DNA of 64,000 nucleotides from Megaustenia siamemsis (GCA_032433765.1 JAVIAB010000139.1:48517740-48581739); one strand, 5' to 3'. Numbered from the stretch's first letter, positions 34,725 to 46,655 are shown. The notes: generated from the letters alone by a model not told the origin. A program made the numbers and translations.

Positions 34725-36127
34725 TCATTCTGAATCAGACGAGTCTAAAAGATTAATAACTGTTTGGGGTTGAACATTCCACAAACCATCATTTTTCCAA
34801 TATTCCTCTTCCTGTTTTAAGACGTGGTCTTCACATTTAGCCCAATAATCTTTGTCTATATTTAATAAAGCGAGATTAGCACGAGTCTTTACATCGCATA
34901 TTTTGAGTGTTGTATTTTCATCTGCCACTTGTCCTTTTAATTTTGCCCAGATTAGTTCTATTGGATTTAAATGAGCATGGTAAGGTGGCAGCCTCAAATT
35001 ATATGACCGTGCTCTTGGATAATCTTATCTATTTGAAAAATCTTTGTCCTCTGTTTTTGCTTTACTAGAGATAGTAATTCAGGTTTTAAGTACATGTTAT
35101 TAAATTGTATGTGCTCCTTTGTGAGCCATATCTTAATAGCATCTTTTGTACTGGATGACGTCGGGACTTTATCTTCAAGTGCAACAATGTTGTGGTACGC
35201 TGCATTGTCCATTATTAGGCAAGATGGTCGATCTAGTGATGGGAGAACAGAATTTTCAATCCAATGTCTAAATATGTGACCATTCATCTCAGAGTGATAA
35301 TCCCGATTGTCTATGGATTTTGAAAGAAAAATTAGCTCTGCATTCTGTATTAGTCCATGTTGTCGACTACCTGCATGAGCAATTATCAAGCGCTGTCCTT
35401 TGCTGCTAGGTATTAATCTCTTAATCTTTCCATCTGATGACTGCCATTCCCTTTGGTTAGTGTGGTGAGCATTGATCCATGTTTCATCCAAGTACACAGT
35501 ATCATAACCTTGCTTGCGCACCTCTTTTACTTCACGTAAGTACTTGCTTCTCATGAATACTATATGTGGCTTCTCACAGATGATGTTTCGTCCATTGGAA
35601 TACTTTCTGAATGTAAAGCCTGCAGCTCTCACATTCCTCCATAATGTAGACTTTGATATTTCAATACTGTTGTTCTTTTTCAGCGATACTTTTAATTTTC
35701 TTATTGTAACAGTTTAATTCATACCCAACATTTTGCGAATTTCACTTCTAATAAGTTCACTGTCGAAATTATCCAACATTTTTGCTCTTCCTTGTGATTT
35801 TGTATATTTTGAACATTGACGGTCACGTGCTTGAATCCAGCGATTAAATGACCGTTTAGATAAATCCAAAATGTGTCTTGTCCTATTCTCAGGGTTTTCT
35901 AAAGAATGAAATAATCTTCTTCGTTTAGCCTCTTTGCAAAAATAGTCATACATTTTTATTGCGATGTTTTGTAAACAGCAGAATTTCATTTTAAGACTCA
36001 TGATAAATGTTATTGTTCCACGCCTCCACCTATGAATGAACGGAAATGGAACACACAATGCCTCGTGTTTTCTACAAGTGTCTAATTGTGTCAGAAAGCC
36101 CACGTGGAAAGTGTGCAAAAACGTCAA
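34725..36127 (-). pseudogene. DDE transposase, one stop and one frameshift
   Basis: The transposase would bind its inverted repeats and cut and paste the element. Pieces: 35714-36127 (N-terminal, helix-rich, Trp/Arg-rich, probably DNA-binding; likely start Met at 36001 or upstream), an in-frame TAA at 35714-35716, then continuous reading through KSTLWRNVRAAGFTFRK into 34994-35632 and 34725-34997. Catalytic residues: Asp in YLDETW (35486-35488), Asp in IMDNAAYHN (35207-35209), Glu in NPIELIW (34956-34958). A one- or two-base frameshift lies at about 34997-35000, just before LRLPPYHAHLNPIE. Second-to-third spacing is 82 or 83 residues depending on how the frameshift is repaired. All three catalytic residues survive, so inactivation is recent. 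Confidence 0.92.
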
Positions 36128-36359
36128 TTGTACCGTGTATGGATTTTTAATCGCTATGTTTAGTTTAAAATACTGTAAACATTAAGTTTTGACTACATCA
36201 ATGGGTCGTTATAAATGTATATAAATCAAATAAGCAACAATAATAACCAAATGTTTTTTTTTATGAAATTAATTCCCTATTGGGTTCTAATCATTATAAC
36301 TTTACATGCAAATTTTGAAAAAAAATTACAAAAAGAGATTAAAAAGATATCGATTTTAA

Positions 36360-36388
36360 AAGTTGGGCAGATGATTTGAAACGAGCTA
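36360..36388 (-). repeat. Right terminal inverted repeat
   Basis: 29 bp, perfect inverted match to 34274-34302. The minisatellite resumes within three bases. Confidence 0.95.
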
Positions 36389-36465
36389 TAGTGCTCATGT
36401 TCTTCGTCTATCGGTAATGTTTCAGAATAATGTGCATAGCGTTTTTTCTTTAGAGTCGTCCATTA

Positions 36466-36575
36466 TTTCCTAGAAAAAAATTCTCCTGTGCCCATTTATA
36501 ACTGGGTGAACGTAGAAGTCGCCGATAGGTGAACCGGTCGCCCTGTCTGCAGGAGACCAGTTCACTAAAGAAAAG
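36466..36575 (-). mobile_element. SINE-A-like remnant
   Basis: CCTAGAAAAAAATTCTCCTG, GTGCCCATTTATAACTGGGTGAACG and GACCAGTTCACTAA follow the order of the SINE-A body and head. The A-box end is lost. Confidence 0.6.
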
Positions 36576-37505
36576 TTTGACAACACTTTAAACAAGTTCA
36601 CCGACAAAAATCCACTGAAAGGTCACTCATAGCATACCAAGTTGAGAACGTGGCTCTTTTGATTGACAGACTGAATACATCACGTTTTTTCGTTCTTGCA
36701 TACCCGCATTAGTGAGCGTAGTCTAATGTCTTTAAACTCTCAATGACATCATCTCTTAAAGTCGCCCTTCTCGCTCTTTTCTCTGCTTTACAGCACAACA
36801 CTTTACATTAATCGTTCCATCAAGGCCTACAGGGCTCTTGATATGGCCACACTATAAATAAAAGTTTTCATTATTTAATTACATTACATTTTTCTCTTTT
36901 TAAACAAGCTTATTTCAAGTTCAATTAGCACGTTTCTGTTAGTTCTTTTGTCTTTCCAAAACATAAGGAGGATTTCCCATTAACATTTTATTCTCGGGTA
37001 CCTCAGGTTAAGGGATAACCTCCTCAAGTTTCACTTAAAAATGCAAACGCCGGGAGCTTCATCTTCATAAAAGAGACGAAGTTTCTGCCAACATATTCAA
37101 GAAATCACAACACAAACAAGATATTTAAAAGATGAAAACAGCACATGTTCTTTGTGGTGTCACAAATTGGAAACACTACCTTGTAATATCATTTTAAAGA
37201 ATAAAGAGGCATGTAATAAATTCAGTCAACATTTACATGCAAATTTTTCCACAATCGCTAAAGTTTGACACTCGTTAGCTGTAAACAGGGAAGGCAATAA
37301 TATTCCAAGGCTTAGAAATTGTGAACACTATAACAGTTCTGGCTGGATACATATCCACTTGAAATGGACCTCGTGGAACGAGCGTTTTTGAAATGCTTAG
37401 ACCTGATTACCATTTGATATTTACTTCTGAGGGGATAAGAGGCCGAATTTAAATCATAACAATGAGCAGTTGTTAAGTTATCTTATATATCAGAGAAGGA
37501 CAAAT
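36576..37505. other. Unassigned AT-rich spacer
   Basis: No gene, RNA or repeat recognised. Confidence 0.5.
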
Positions 37506-37507
<2 letters not shown>

Positions 37508-37544
<37 letters not shown>

Positions 37545-37556
37545 TTTATATACAAA
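37508..37556. repeat. (CA)n(TA)n microsatellite
   Basis: CACACACACATATATATA run, about 50 bp. Confidence 0.9.
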
Positions 37557-38165
37557 CATACTTATACACATTAAAGTAGATAAAATATAGATAATGTTAC
37601 AATGTTGAAAAAAAAACTGGGGACATAATGAGAATTTATCTGTGTGAAGAACACGAGGCTGAAATTATCATTATTTAATGCAAAATATGGTACTTGAGAG
37701 TAATGATTTAATAATTTGAGAGAAAGAGAGGGAAAGAGAAAGAAAATGAATGAGTGAGTGAGATGTCACAGACACATACACATGAAACTTACAGATAGAG
37801 TATAGATAAATAAAGAGATTGACCAAAAAAAAACGCTGAAAGAGAGAGCATGACAAATAAAACATAAACGAACAGAAAAAAAGTCTATAAATGGAAAGAT
37901 TCTTAAACTTAAATGAAAGGGTAGTTAGATGATACACAGGGAAAATGAGAATATAATAAAGGAGGAGAGAAAGTGAGAAACACAGAACAGAGATATATAT
38001 GAAACAAATGTGTTTCTCAAGGCGACATGAGACGAGTGAAGCCGACATTTCATTATACCAAGAATTAGCATGCTAAATTAGCTCCTCCTCTTTCTTCTCT
38101 TGCACTTTTACAAACTTATGAGTCAGGTACACATTTACAGCTCATTTTAATCAAAGCTATCTATA
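37557..38165. other. Purine-rich spacer
   Basis: GAGAAAGAGAG-rich on the plus strand. This produces a 125-codon open minus frame (37671-38048) rich in Leu, Phe and Ser that is compositional. Confidence 0.6.
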
Positions 38166-38171
38166 ATTTAG

Positions 38172-38585
38172 AAAAAAAAGATACCGGGTGCCCGAAAAAG
38201 AATAAACCCTTTTCTTTCTTTTCTTTCATTTGACCCGTGCGTGTAGTGACTAGTAAGAAGTGACGATGGTAACAGAAGCATACAAGTTGAAATCGAAATA
38301 TCAGCCGTAGAATTGCACACATATTTTCCAAGATGGTTCGCACAAAACAACAGAAAGCATTTCGAGCTGTAGAATACGCGTCATGTATGGGAGGAAATAG
38401 ACTATCGACTAGATATCTACCATAACATGAATAGAGCCAATATTGAATCTTTACAACGTAAAATGTAGAAAACGTTAAAATATTACATTACCTTTGGTAT
38501 AAAAACGGGTCATCATATCACATCAAGGGGGCTGACAATAATTTATTTGAAAAAAGTACATTATTTTTCAGACACTGTGTATGTC
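38172..38585 (+). mobile_element. Decayed non-autonomous DNA transposon, ~410 bp
   Basis: Imperfect inverted ends: CCGGGTGCCCGAAAAAGAAT near 38180 against ATTATTTTTCAGACACTGTG near 38560. An ATG at 38333 opens MVRTKQQKAFRAVEYAS before stopping. This resembles the first helix of the helix-turn-helix N-terminus found in some mariner-related transposases (KxFxVxEYA). The rest of the coding region is missing. Confidence 0.5.
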
Positions 38586-38844
38586 TGGTATATTTTGAGC
38601 AAGAGGTCAGTGCATTAACTATCCACAAAAACAATCAATTTTAATCAATTTTCTTTTAAAAATATATATAAATCGATGTATAACTACTAAGATACTATGA
38701 CGAACAACAGAAAAATAAAAGGCATACAAATAGGTAAATGAGGTAGATACTACTATGGGTAATGCACTCACTTGTTTTAGATGTTTCATTATTAGTTAGT
38801 TATGTTGGATTAGTTGTATTCACTTACATATATGTGTGTATGTG

Positions 38845-38900
38845 CTGTTTGTTTGTTCCTGCAGAAAGCTTATTGAGCCGAAACGTGGTTCAAATTCGTG
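38845..38900 (+). other. Hammerhead-ribozyme-like relic
   Basis: TGTTCCTGCAGAAAGCTTAT then TGAGCCGAAACGTGG. It resembles the core CTGATGA - short stem II - GAAAC - GTC of the small hammerhead ribozymes carried by Penelope-like elements, with CTGCAGA in place of CTGATGA. A homologous, inverted relic lies at 39760-39806. Confidence 0.4.
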
Positions 38901-39328
38901 TCGTCCATCAATTACGTAAAGATTTAACCATACCATTTTAAATATTATTTTCAATTCTCCCTCACATTCAGCTTTACTGCAGCTTCGCATTTTAGTGCAT
39001 TCTTTTGCGTTTCTTTACCTTCACCCCTCGCTAAAAAGACCTATCATTTCCTCAATGACTCTGCTGGCACCAATGAAGATACTGCAACGAAATTTGAACA
39101 GGAATACATTCATTGTGTGAGATGTGAAGAGAAATGGAAAGAACTGCTTAACAAAATGTGAAAAATCGACTGAATTGTTTAGACATGTGACGAGACATGA
39201 TACCCTCTAAAAGTTATCTTTGAAGAAAAGGTACAAGGTACTCAATGCAGATACACACCAAAACTAAAGTGGACTGATAACATCAAAGAGGTTGACAGGT
39301 AAATTTATTACTGGAGAAATGAAAAAGA

Positions 39329-39349
39329 ATACACACACACACACACACT

Positions 39350-39440
<91 letters not shown>
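39329..39440. repeat. (CA)n then (TA)n microsatellite, ~110 bp
   Basis: Dinucleotide tract inside the insertion in LINE-B. Confidence 0.97.
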
Positions 39441-39441
<1 letters not shown>

Positions 39442-39443
<2 letters not shown>

Positions 39444-39700
39444 AAAAAGTAAAGTACCCCCGTCACGCCAAGTGGCGTATAGGGAATATGGTGTTAGTGA
39501 CCATAAATTTTACAGACCTTCGGCACATGATTTTTAGGGTAATGTGGTCGGTCGGTATTACGCCCGTGCCACTTCACTTTCCCAGAAAAAAATCCGGTAC
39601 CCATTAAAGGCTGAGTGAACCCGAGCCGTCGGTTGGGATCGAACCCTACCCCTTCTCCTTTGTAGTCCAGTTCACTAACCACTGAGCTATCGCGGCTCCC
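39442..39700 (-). mobile_element. SINE-A, full length, in (TA)n
   Basis: Complete copy from AAGTAAAGTACCCCCGTCACG to GAGCTATCGCGGCTCCC. GGTC is duplicated in the body (GTGGTCGGTCGG). TA repeats flank both sides, so its target was probably the microsatellite. Confidence 0.93.
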
Positions 39701-39716
39701 TATATATATATATATA

Positions 39717-39858
39717 TAAAGAAATATACGGTATGATTAAAGCTTCACGTAACAAGTGGACAAACCAAACCAGAGCGACATTTCGGCGCAATAGGCCTTC
39801 AACAGGAACAAACATACAACACACGTACAAATAAATGTTTCAAATTTAAAAACAAATG
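39717..39858 (-). mobile_element. Penelope-like or retrozyme-like remnant with hammerhead-type motif
   Basis: On the minus strand: TTTGTTCCTGTTGAAGGCC, TATTGCGCCGAAATGTCGC. This can fold as CTGTTGA, stem II GGC/GCC around TATTGC, then GAAAT and GTC, one change in each conserved core segment. It forms the right-hand side of the insertion in LINE-B and ends at the target-site duplication. Confidence 0.45.
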
Positions 39859-40082
39859 AATTTATTACAACGTGCACCATCAAGACAAGAGACAGAGTAA
39901 AACGACGATCCATGATAGCCACTTTGATGTGGAGACGGCACCCAGTGAATATATGAATATGTGTGGCGCCTAATTCTTGTTACACGCCTGCCTGACGGGC
40001 TTCTCTGCTGATCTCTGTAATTGGCTGAGGGTAATCCGACGATTAAGAGGTTGAGATAAGATAACTAAAATTACTCGTTGTA

Positions 40083-41095
40083 GATCTGTGTGCCCTAAAG
40101 ATTAAGTCGATCTATGTGCCCTAAAGATTAAACCGATCTAGGTGCCCTAAACATGAAGTTGATCTATGTGCCCTAAAGATTAATTCGATCTGTGTGCCAT
40201 AAAGATTAAGTAAATCTAGGTGCCCTAAAGATTAAGTAGATCTATGTGTCCTAAGATTAAGTAGATCTATGTGCCCTAAAGATTAAGTAGATATATGTGC
40301 CCTAAAGATTAAATATATCTGTGTGCCCTAAAAATTAAGTAGATCTGTGTGCCCTAAAGATTAAGTCGATCTATGGGCTCTAAAGATTAAGTAAATCACT
40401 GTACCCTAAAATTAAGTACATATATGTGCCCTAAAGATTATGTAGATCTATGTGCTCTAAAGATTAAGTAGATCTATGTGCCATAAAGATTAAGTAGATC
40501 TGTGTGCCCTAAAGATTAAATCAATCTATGTGCGCTAAAAATTAAGTAAATATATGTGCACTAAGATTAAGTAGATCTATGTGCCCTAATACTAATTAGA
40601 TCTATGTGCCCTAAAGATTAGGTAGATCTATGTGCCCTAAGATTAAGTAGATCTATGTGCCCTAAAAGAATAAATAGATCTATGTGCCCTAAGATTAAGT
40701 AGATCTTTGTGCCCTAAGATTAAGTAGATCTATGTACCCTAAAAGAATAAATAGATCTTTGTGCCCTAAGATTAAGTCGATCTATGTGCCCTAAAGATTA
40801 AGTAGATCTATGTGCCCTAAAAGAATAAATGAATCTATGTGCCCTAAGATTACGTAGATCTTTATGACCTAAGATTAAGTCGATCAGTGTGTCCCAAAGA
40901 TTAGGTCGATCTATGTGCCCTAAAGTTTAAGTATATATATGTGCCCTAAAGTTTAAGTAGATTTATGTGCCCTAAAGTTTAAGTAGATTTATGTTCCTTA
41001 AAGTTTAAGTATATATATGTTCCATAAAGTTTAAGTAGATTTATGTTCCCTAAAGTTTAAGTAGATTTATGTGCCTTAAAAATTAAGGGAAAGAT
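40083..41095. repeat. 26-bp minisatellite, about 38 copies
   Basis: Unit: AGATCTATGTGCCCTAAAGA, TTAAGT. Many one-base indels (GATTAAG, AAAGAATAAA variants). Decay increases toward the right end (TTTATGTTCC variants). Confidence 0.95.
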
Positions 41096-41248
41096 TAAGG
41101 GAAAGAGAGAAAGAAGAGTTGAAATACTGCACTGGCTGTAGATTTATGTGCCCCTAGGATTAAGAGAAAGCGAGAAAGAGTGGCAGAGAAAGAGAGATTT
41201 ATTGACCCTGAAAACAATAAAGGACACTAAAGTTGGACATTAAAAAAA

Positions 41249-41415
41249 CAGGGGGTCTTTATAGCGTAGTTGGGAAAACCACCCTACTGGGTTACCGACG
41301 TTCTGACAACCCGTGTTCGATTCCCGCTGGAAGCAGTGTGAGTTGTACTTGTGATTGGAAAGAAAATCCCCTCGCGGTCCACTCAGCCGCAGGCAGAAAC
41401 GGGTACCAGGGTAAT
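41249..41415 (+). mobile_element. SINE-B, 3'-truncated
   Basis: Head and first half of the body are present (TTATAGCGTAGTTGGG, GTTCGATTCCC, GGCAGAAACGGGTACCAGGG). The copy stops where the SINE-C cluster begins. Confidence 0.88.
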
Positions 41416-41551
41416 ATACTGGGTACAAATAATAATACATAAATATTATTATATGGGGAACTTACGAGGCGATAATAGGGAATAGTAGAACAAAGAAGTA
41501 TGTGTTAGCACTCGGAAAAATTGACAGACAAACAACAATAGAAAAAAACGA
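41412..41551 (-). mobile_element. SINE-C 3' tail, inverted and truncated
   Basis: Reverse complement of the tail of the adjacent SINE-C copy (41685-41822), about 95% identical by eye over ~130 bp. It lacks the tRNA-like head. Confidence 0.8.
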
Positions 41552-41557
41552 AAAAAA

Positions 41558-41822
41558 AGACACTGCTACAATAGCCAATTTTTTAGTTGGCTGTGTGGCA
41601 GTGTGCCAAGCGTTCGGCTTCTCGTGGCAAGGCGCGGTGCCACTGAGTACGGGTTCGATCCCACTTCGGACCATATATTGTTATTCGTCTTTTTCTATTG
41701 TTGTTTGTCTGTCAATTTTTCCAAGTGCTAACACATACTTCTTTGTTCTATTATTCCCTATTATCGCCTCGGAAGTTCCGCATATAATAATATTTATGTA
41801 TTATTATTTGTACCCAGTATAT
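41558..41822 (+). mobile_element. SINE-C copy 1
   Basis: A tRNA-like region (GTGGCAGTGTGCCAAGCG ... GGGTTCGATCCCACTTCGG, B box intact) is followed by a tail TTGTTTGTCTGTCAATTTTT, CCAAGTGCTAACACATACTT. Preceded by ACACTGCTACAATAGCCAAT, which is shared with copy 2. Confidence 0.78.
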
Positions 41823-41995
41823 AACCACTGGAAACTATTATTCGTGCTGTTTCGTCCAATAAATGTTTGTCTACAACACAAGTATTCAGCCCTACTGGGA
41901 GATACTTGCATTAATAGGAAAGTACAAATATACAATTTATTTCCGGTCTGTGATCGTTACCCTATGCTATAGTCATTGAGAACGTCATCGTGTAA

Positions 41996-42200
41996 GACAC
42001 TGCTACAATAGCCAATTTTTTAGTTGGCTGCGTGGCAGTGTGCCAAGCGTTCGGTTTCTCGTGGCAAGGCGCGGTGCCACTGAGTACGGGTTCGATCCCA
42101 CTTCGGACCATATATTGTTCTTCGTTTTTTTTCTATTGTTGTTTGTCTGTCAATTTTTCCGAGTACTAACACATACTTCTTTGTTCTGTTATTCCCTACC
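41996..42200 (+). mobile_element. SINE-C copy 2
   Basis: Same head and tail as copy 1. It ends at ATTCCCTACCAGGG, where a short stretch like SINE-B (TACCAGGGTAATACTCTGG) follows. About 170 bp of unassigned sequence separates it from copy 1. Confidence 0.8.
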
Positions 42201-42214
42201 AGGGTAATACTCTG

Positions 42215-43808
<1,594 letters not shown>

Positions 43809-43811
43809 AAA

Positions 43812-44066
43812 TGAAGTAAGTAAACAGCCCCCGTCATGACAAATGGCGTATTGGGAATATGGTGTTAGTGACCATAAATTTTACAGACCTTCGGCACATG
43901 ATTTTTGGTGTAATGTGGTCGTTATTACGCCCATGCCACTTTACTTTCCTTTCGCAGAAAAAGTCCGGCACCCATTTAAGGCTGAGTGAACCGTCGATTG
44001 GGATCGAACCTTACCTCTTGTCCTTTGTAGTCCAGTTCACTAACCACTGAGCTATCGCGGTTCTCG
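43812..44066 (-). mobile_element. SINE-A, full length, diverged
   Basis: Complete but with more changes than most copies (ATGACAAATGGCGTATTGGG tail, CTTTCCTTTCGCAG insertion). Head GAGCTATCGCGGTTCTC. Confidence 0.9.
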
Positions 44067-44087
44067 TAACAGACAGATATAAGGCAG

Positions 44088-44620
44088 TGGCTTAATTGAT
44101 GATCACTAGAGTTATGTTTTCACTTAATTAATGATCACTAGAGTTGTTTTCACTTAATTGATGATCACTAGAGTTATGTTTTCACATAATTGATGATCAC
44201 TAGAGTTATGTTTTCACTTAATTGATGATCAATAGAGTTATGTTTTCACTTAATTAATGATCGCTAGAGTTGTTTTCACTTAATTGATGATCACTAGAGT
44301 TATGTTTTCACTTAATTGATGATCACTAGAGTTATGTTTTAACATATTTGATGATCACTAGAGTTATGTTTTCACTTAATTGATGATCACTAAATTTATG
44401 TTTTCACTTAATTGATGATCACTAGAGTTATGTTTTCACTTAATTAATGATCACATGAGTTATATTTTCACTTAATTGATGATCACTAGAGTTATGTTTT
44501 CACTTAATTGATGATCACTAGAGTTATGTTTCCACTTAATTGATGATCACTAGAGTTATGTTTTCACTTAATTGATGATCACTAGAGTTATGTTTTCACT
44601 TAACTGATGATTACTTTATT
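44088..44620. repeat. 32-bp minisatellite, about 16 copies
   Basis: Unit: CTTAATTGATGATCACTAGA, GTTATGTTTTCA. Two copies lack 3 bp (GTTGTTTTCA). Confidence 0.95.
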
Positions 44621-44639
44621 CCAACTCTTTGTTACCAAT

Positions 44640-45045
44640 ATCAAACATGGACTCTGACTAAAGATCAAGAAAGAGGCCTGACAACATGTGAGATGTGAAC
44701 ATAACAAGAAGAGATCGTGTAAAGAATGATAAAATCAGAAACACCATTGGATTTCTACCAGTAACCGAATACATAGAGAGACAAGGATTAACGTGGTTTG
44801 ACCATTTTAATGCGCATGAACCCCTTAGTACCAGCCATAGAAGCTTATAGCAACAAAATGGAACAACCAAGATGTAGATGTCAACCAAGAAGAAGATGGA
44901 CTAAGGGAATTTACAACATAACAAAACAATACAATATCGCTATGTACCAAGCCACAGAAATTGTCCTTGATAGAAAACACATTATTAACTTTAGGCTGCG
45001 GCGCAAACCGGCAAAAAGCAGAATAGAATTTGTAAAATAATAAAG
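44640..45045 (+). mobile_element. LINE-H C-terminal fragment
   Basis: Broken translation: QTWTLTKDQERGLTTCEM, then GLTWFDHFNAHEPL / MRMNPLVPAIEAYSNKMEQP and a RCQPRRRWTKGIYNI block. This is the WFGHxxRMN...RPRRRW layout of LINE C-termini. It lies between two minisatellites with similar units. Confidence 0.65.
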
Positions 45046-45059
45046 AAAAGAAAATTGTA

Positions 45060-46655
45060 GGTCCGCTATAATCATTTTCTCATTAAAAAAGTGATAATTG
45101 AGCTACAATCATATTTTCATTTAATTGTTCATCATTCAGCTACAATCATATTCTCATTTAATAATCCATCATTCAGCTACAATCATATTCTCATTTAATA
45201 TCTCATCATCCAGCTACAATCCTATTTTCATTTAATTGGTCATCATTCAGTTACAATCATATTTTCATCTAATTGGTCATCATTCAGCTACAAACATATT
45301 TTCCTCTAATTGGACATCAGTCAGCTACAATCATATTTTAATTTAATTAGTCATCATTCAGCTACAATCATATTTTCATTTAATTGGTCATCATTCAACT
45401 ACAATCATATTTTCCTCTAATTGGTCATCATTCAGCTACAATCATATTTTCATATAATTGGTTATCATCCAGCTACAAACATATTTTCATCTAATTGGTC
45501 ATCATTCAGCTACAAACATATTTTCATCTCTAACTAGTCATCATTCAGGTACAATCATATTTTCATCTAATTGGTCATCATTCAGCTACAATCATATTTT
45601 CATGTAATTGGTCATCATTCAGCTACAATCCTATTTTCATTTAATTGGTCATCATTCAGCTACAATCATATTTTCATTTAATTGGTCATCATTCAGCTAC
45701 AATCATATTTTCCTTTAATTGGTCATCATTCAGCTACAATCATATTTTCATTTAATTGGTCATCATTCAGCTACAATCATATTTTCATTTAATTGGTCAT
45801 CATTCAGCTACAATCATATTTTCATTTAATTGGTCATCATTCAGCTACAATCCTATTTTCATTTAATTGGTCATCATTCAGTTACAATCATATTTTCATC
45901 TAATTGGTCATCATTCAGCTACAAACATATTTTCCTCTAATTGGACATCAGTCAGCTACAATCATATTTTCATTTAATTAGTCATCATTCAGCTACAATC
46001 ATATTTTCATTTAATTGGTCATCATTCAACTACAATCATATTTTCCTCTAATTGGTCATCATTCAGCTACAATCATATTTTCATATAATTGGTTATCATC
46101 CAGCTACAAACATATTTTCATCTAATTGGTCATCATTCAGCTACAAACATATTTTCATCTCTAACTAGTCATCATTCAGGTACAATCATATTTTCATCTA
46201 ATTGGTCATCATTCAGCTACAATCATATTTTCATGTAATTGGTCATCATTCAGCTACAATCATATTTTCATTTAATTGGTCATCATTCAGCTACAATCAT
46301 ATTTTCATTTAATTGGTCATCATTCAGCTACAATCATATTTTCCTTTAATTGGTCATCATTCAGCTACAATCATATTTTCATTTAATTGGTCATCATTCA
46401 GCTACAATCATATTTTCATATAATTGGTCATCATTCAGCTACAATCATATTTTCATTTAATTGGTCATCATTCAGCTACAATCATATTTTCCTCTAATTG
46501 GTCATCATTCAGCTACAGTCATATTTTCATTTAATTGGTCATCATTCAGCTACAATCATATTTTCCTCTAATTGGTCATCATTCAGCTACAATCATATTT
46601 TCATATAATTGGTCTTCATTCAGCTACAATCATATTTTCATTTAATTGGCCATCA
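45060..46655. repeat. 37-bp minisatellite, about 43 copies, with a higher-order duplication
   Basis: Unit: TTGGTCATCATTCAGCTACA, ATCATATTTTCATTTAA. A block of about 420 bp starting near 45215 with a distinctive series of variant units recurs near 45846, offset 631 bp (17 units). Confidence 0.97.

Larger units (their letters stand above)
34274..36388 (-). mobile_element. Tc1/mariner-class (IS630 group) DNA transposon, 2.1 kb
   Basis: Perfect 29-bp terminal inverted repeats at 34274-34302 and 36360-36388, starting TAGCTCGTTTCAAATC, with TA at both outer edges as expected for TA target duplication. The interior holds one decayed transposase on the minus strand. The element sits inside the 32-bp minisatellite. 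At 2.1 kb it is longer than classic Tc1 (about 1.6 kb). The spacing of the catalytic residues fits the DD82E (Sailor-like) group better than DD34E. Confidence 0.93.
33225..36410. repeat. 32-bp minisatellite, ~33 copies, split by a DNA transposon
   Basis: Unit: CGACATACTTGAGTGCTAGT, GCTCATGTTCTT. The array runs 33225-34273 and a final GTGCTCATGTTCTTCG remnant resumes at 36391, after the transposon at 34274-36388. Transposition split the outermost unit. Confidence 0.95.
39125..39955 (+). mobile_element. LINE-B 3' part, split by a composite insertion
   Basis: 39125-39311 and 39869-39955 are consecutive parts of LINE-B (KWTDNIK, then TTCTIKTRDRV and GDGTQ-like GGAGACGGCACCCAGTGAAT). A 10-bp duplication AATTTATTAC at 39302-39311 and 39859-39868 brackets the insertion. 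Removing one copy and the insert restores the reading frame across the junction. Confidence 0.78.

Noticed and set aside
37671..38048. 125-codon hydrophobic minus-strand frame
   Set aside because: The plus strand is GA-rich, which forces Leu/Phe/Ser codons on the other strand. No domain is visible.
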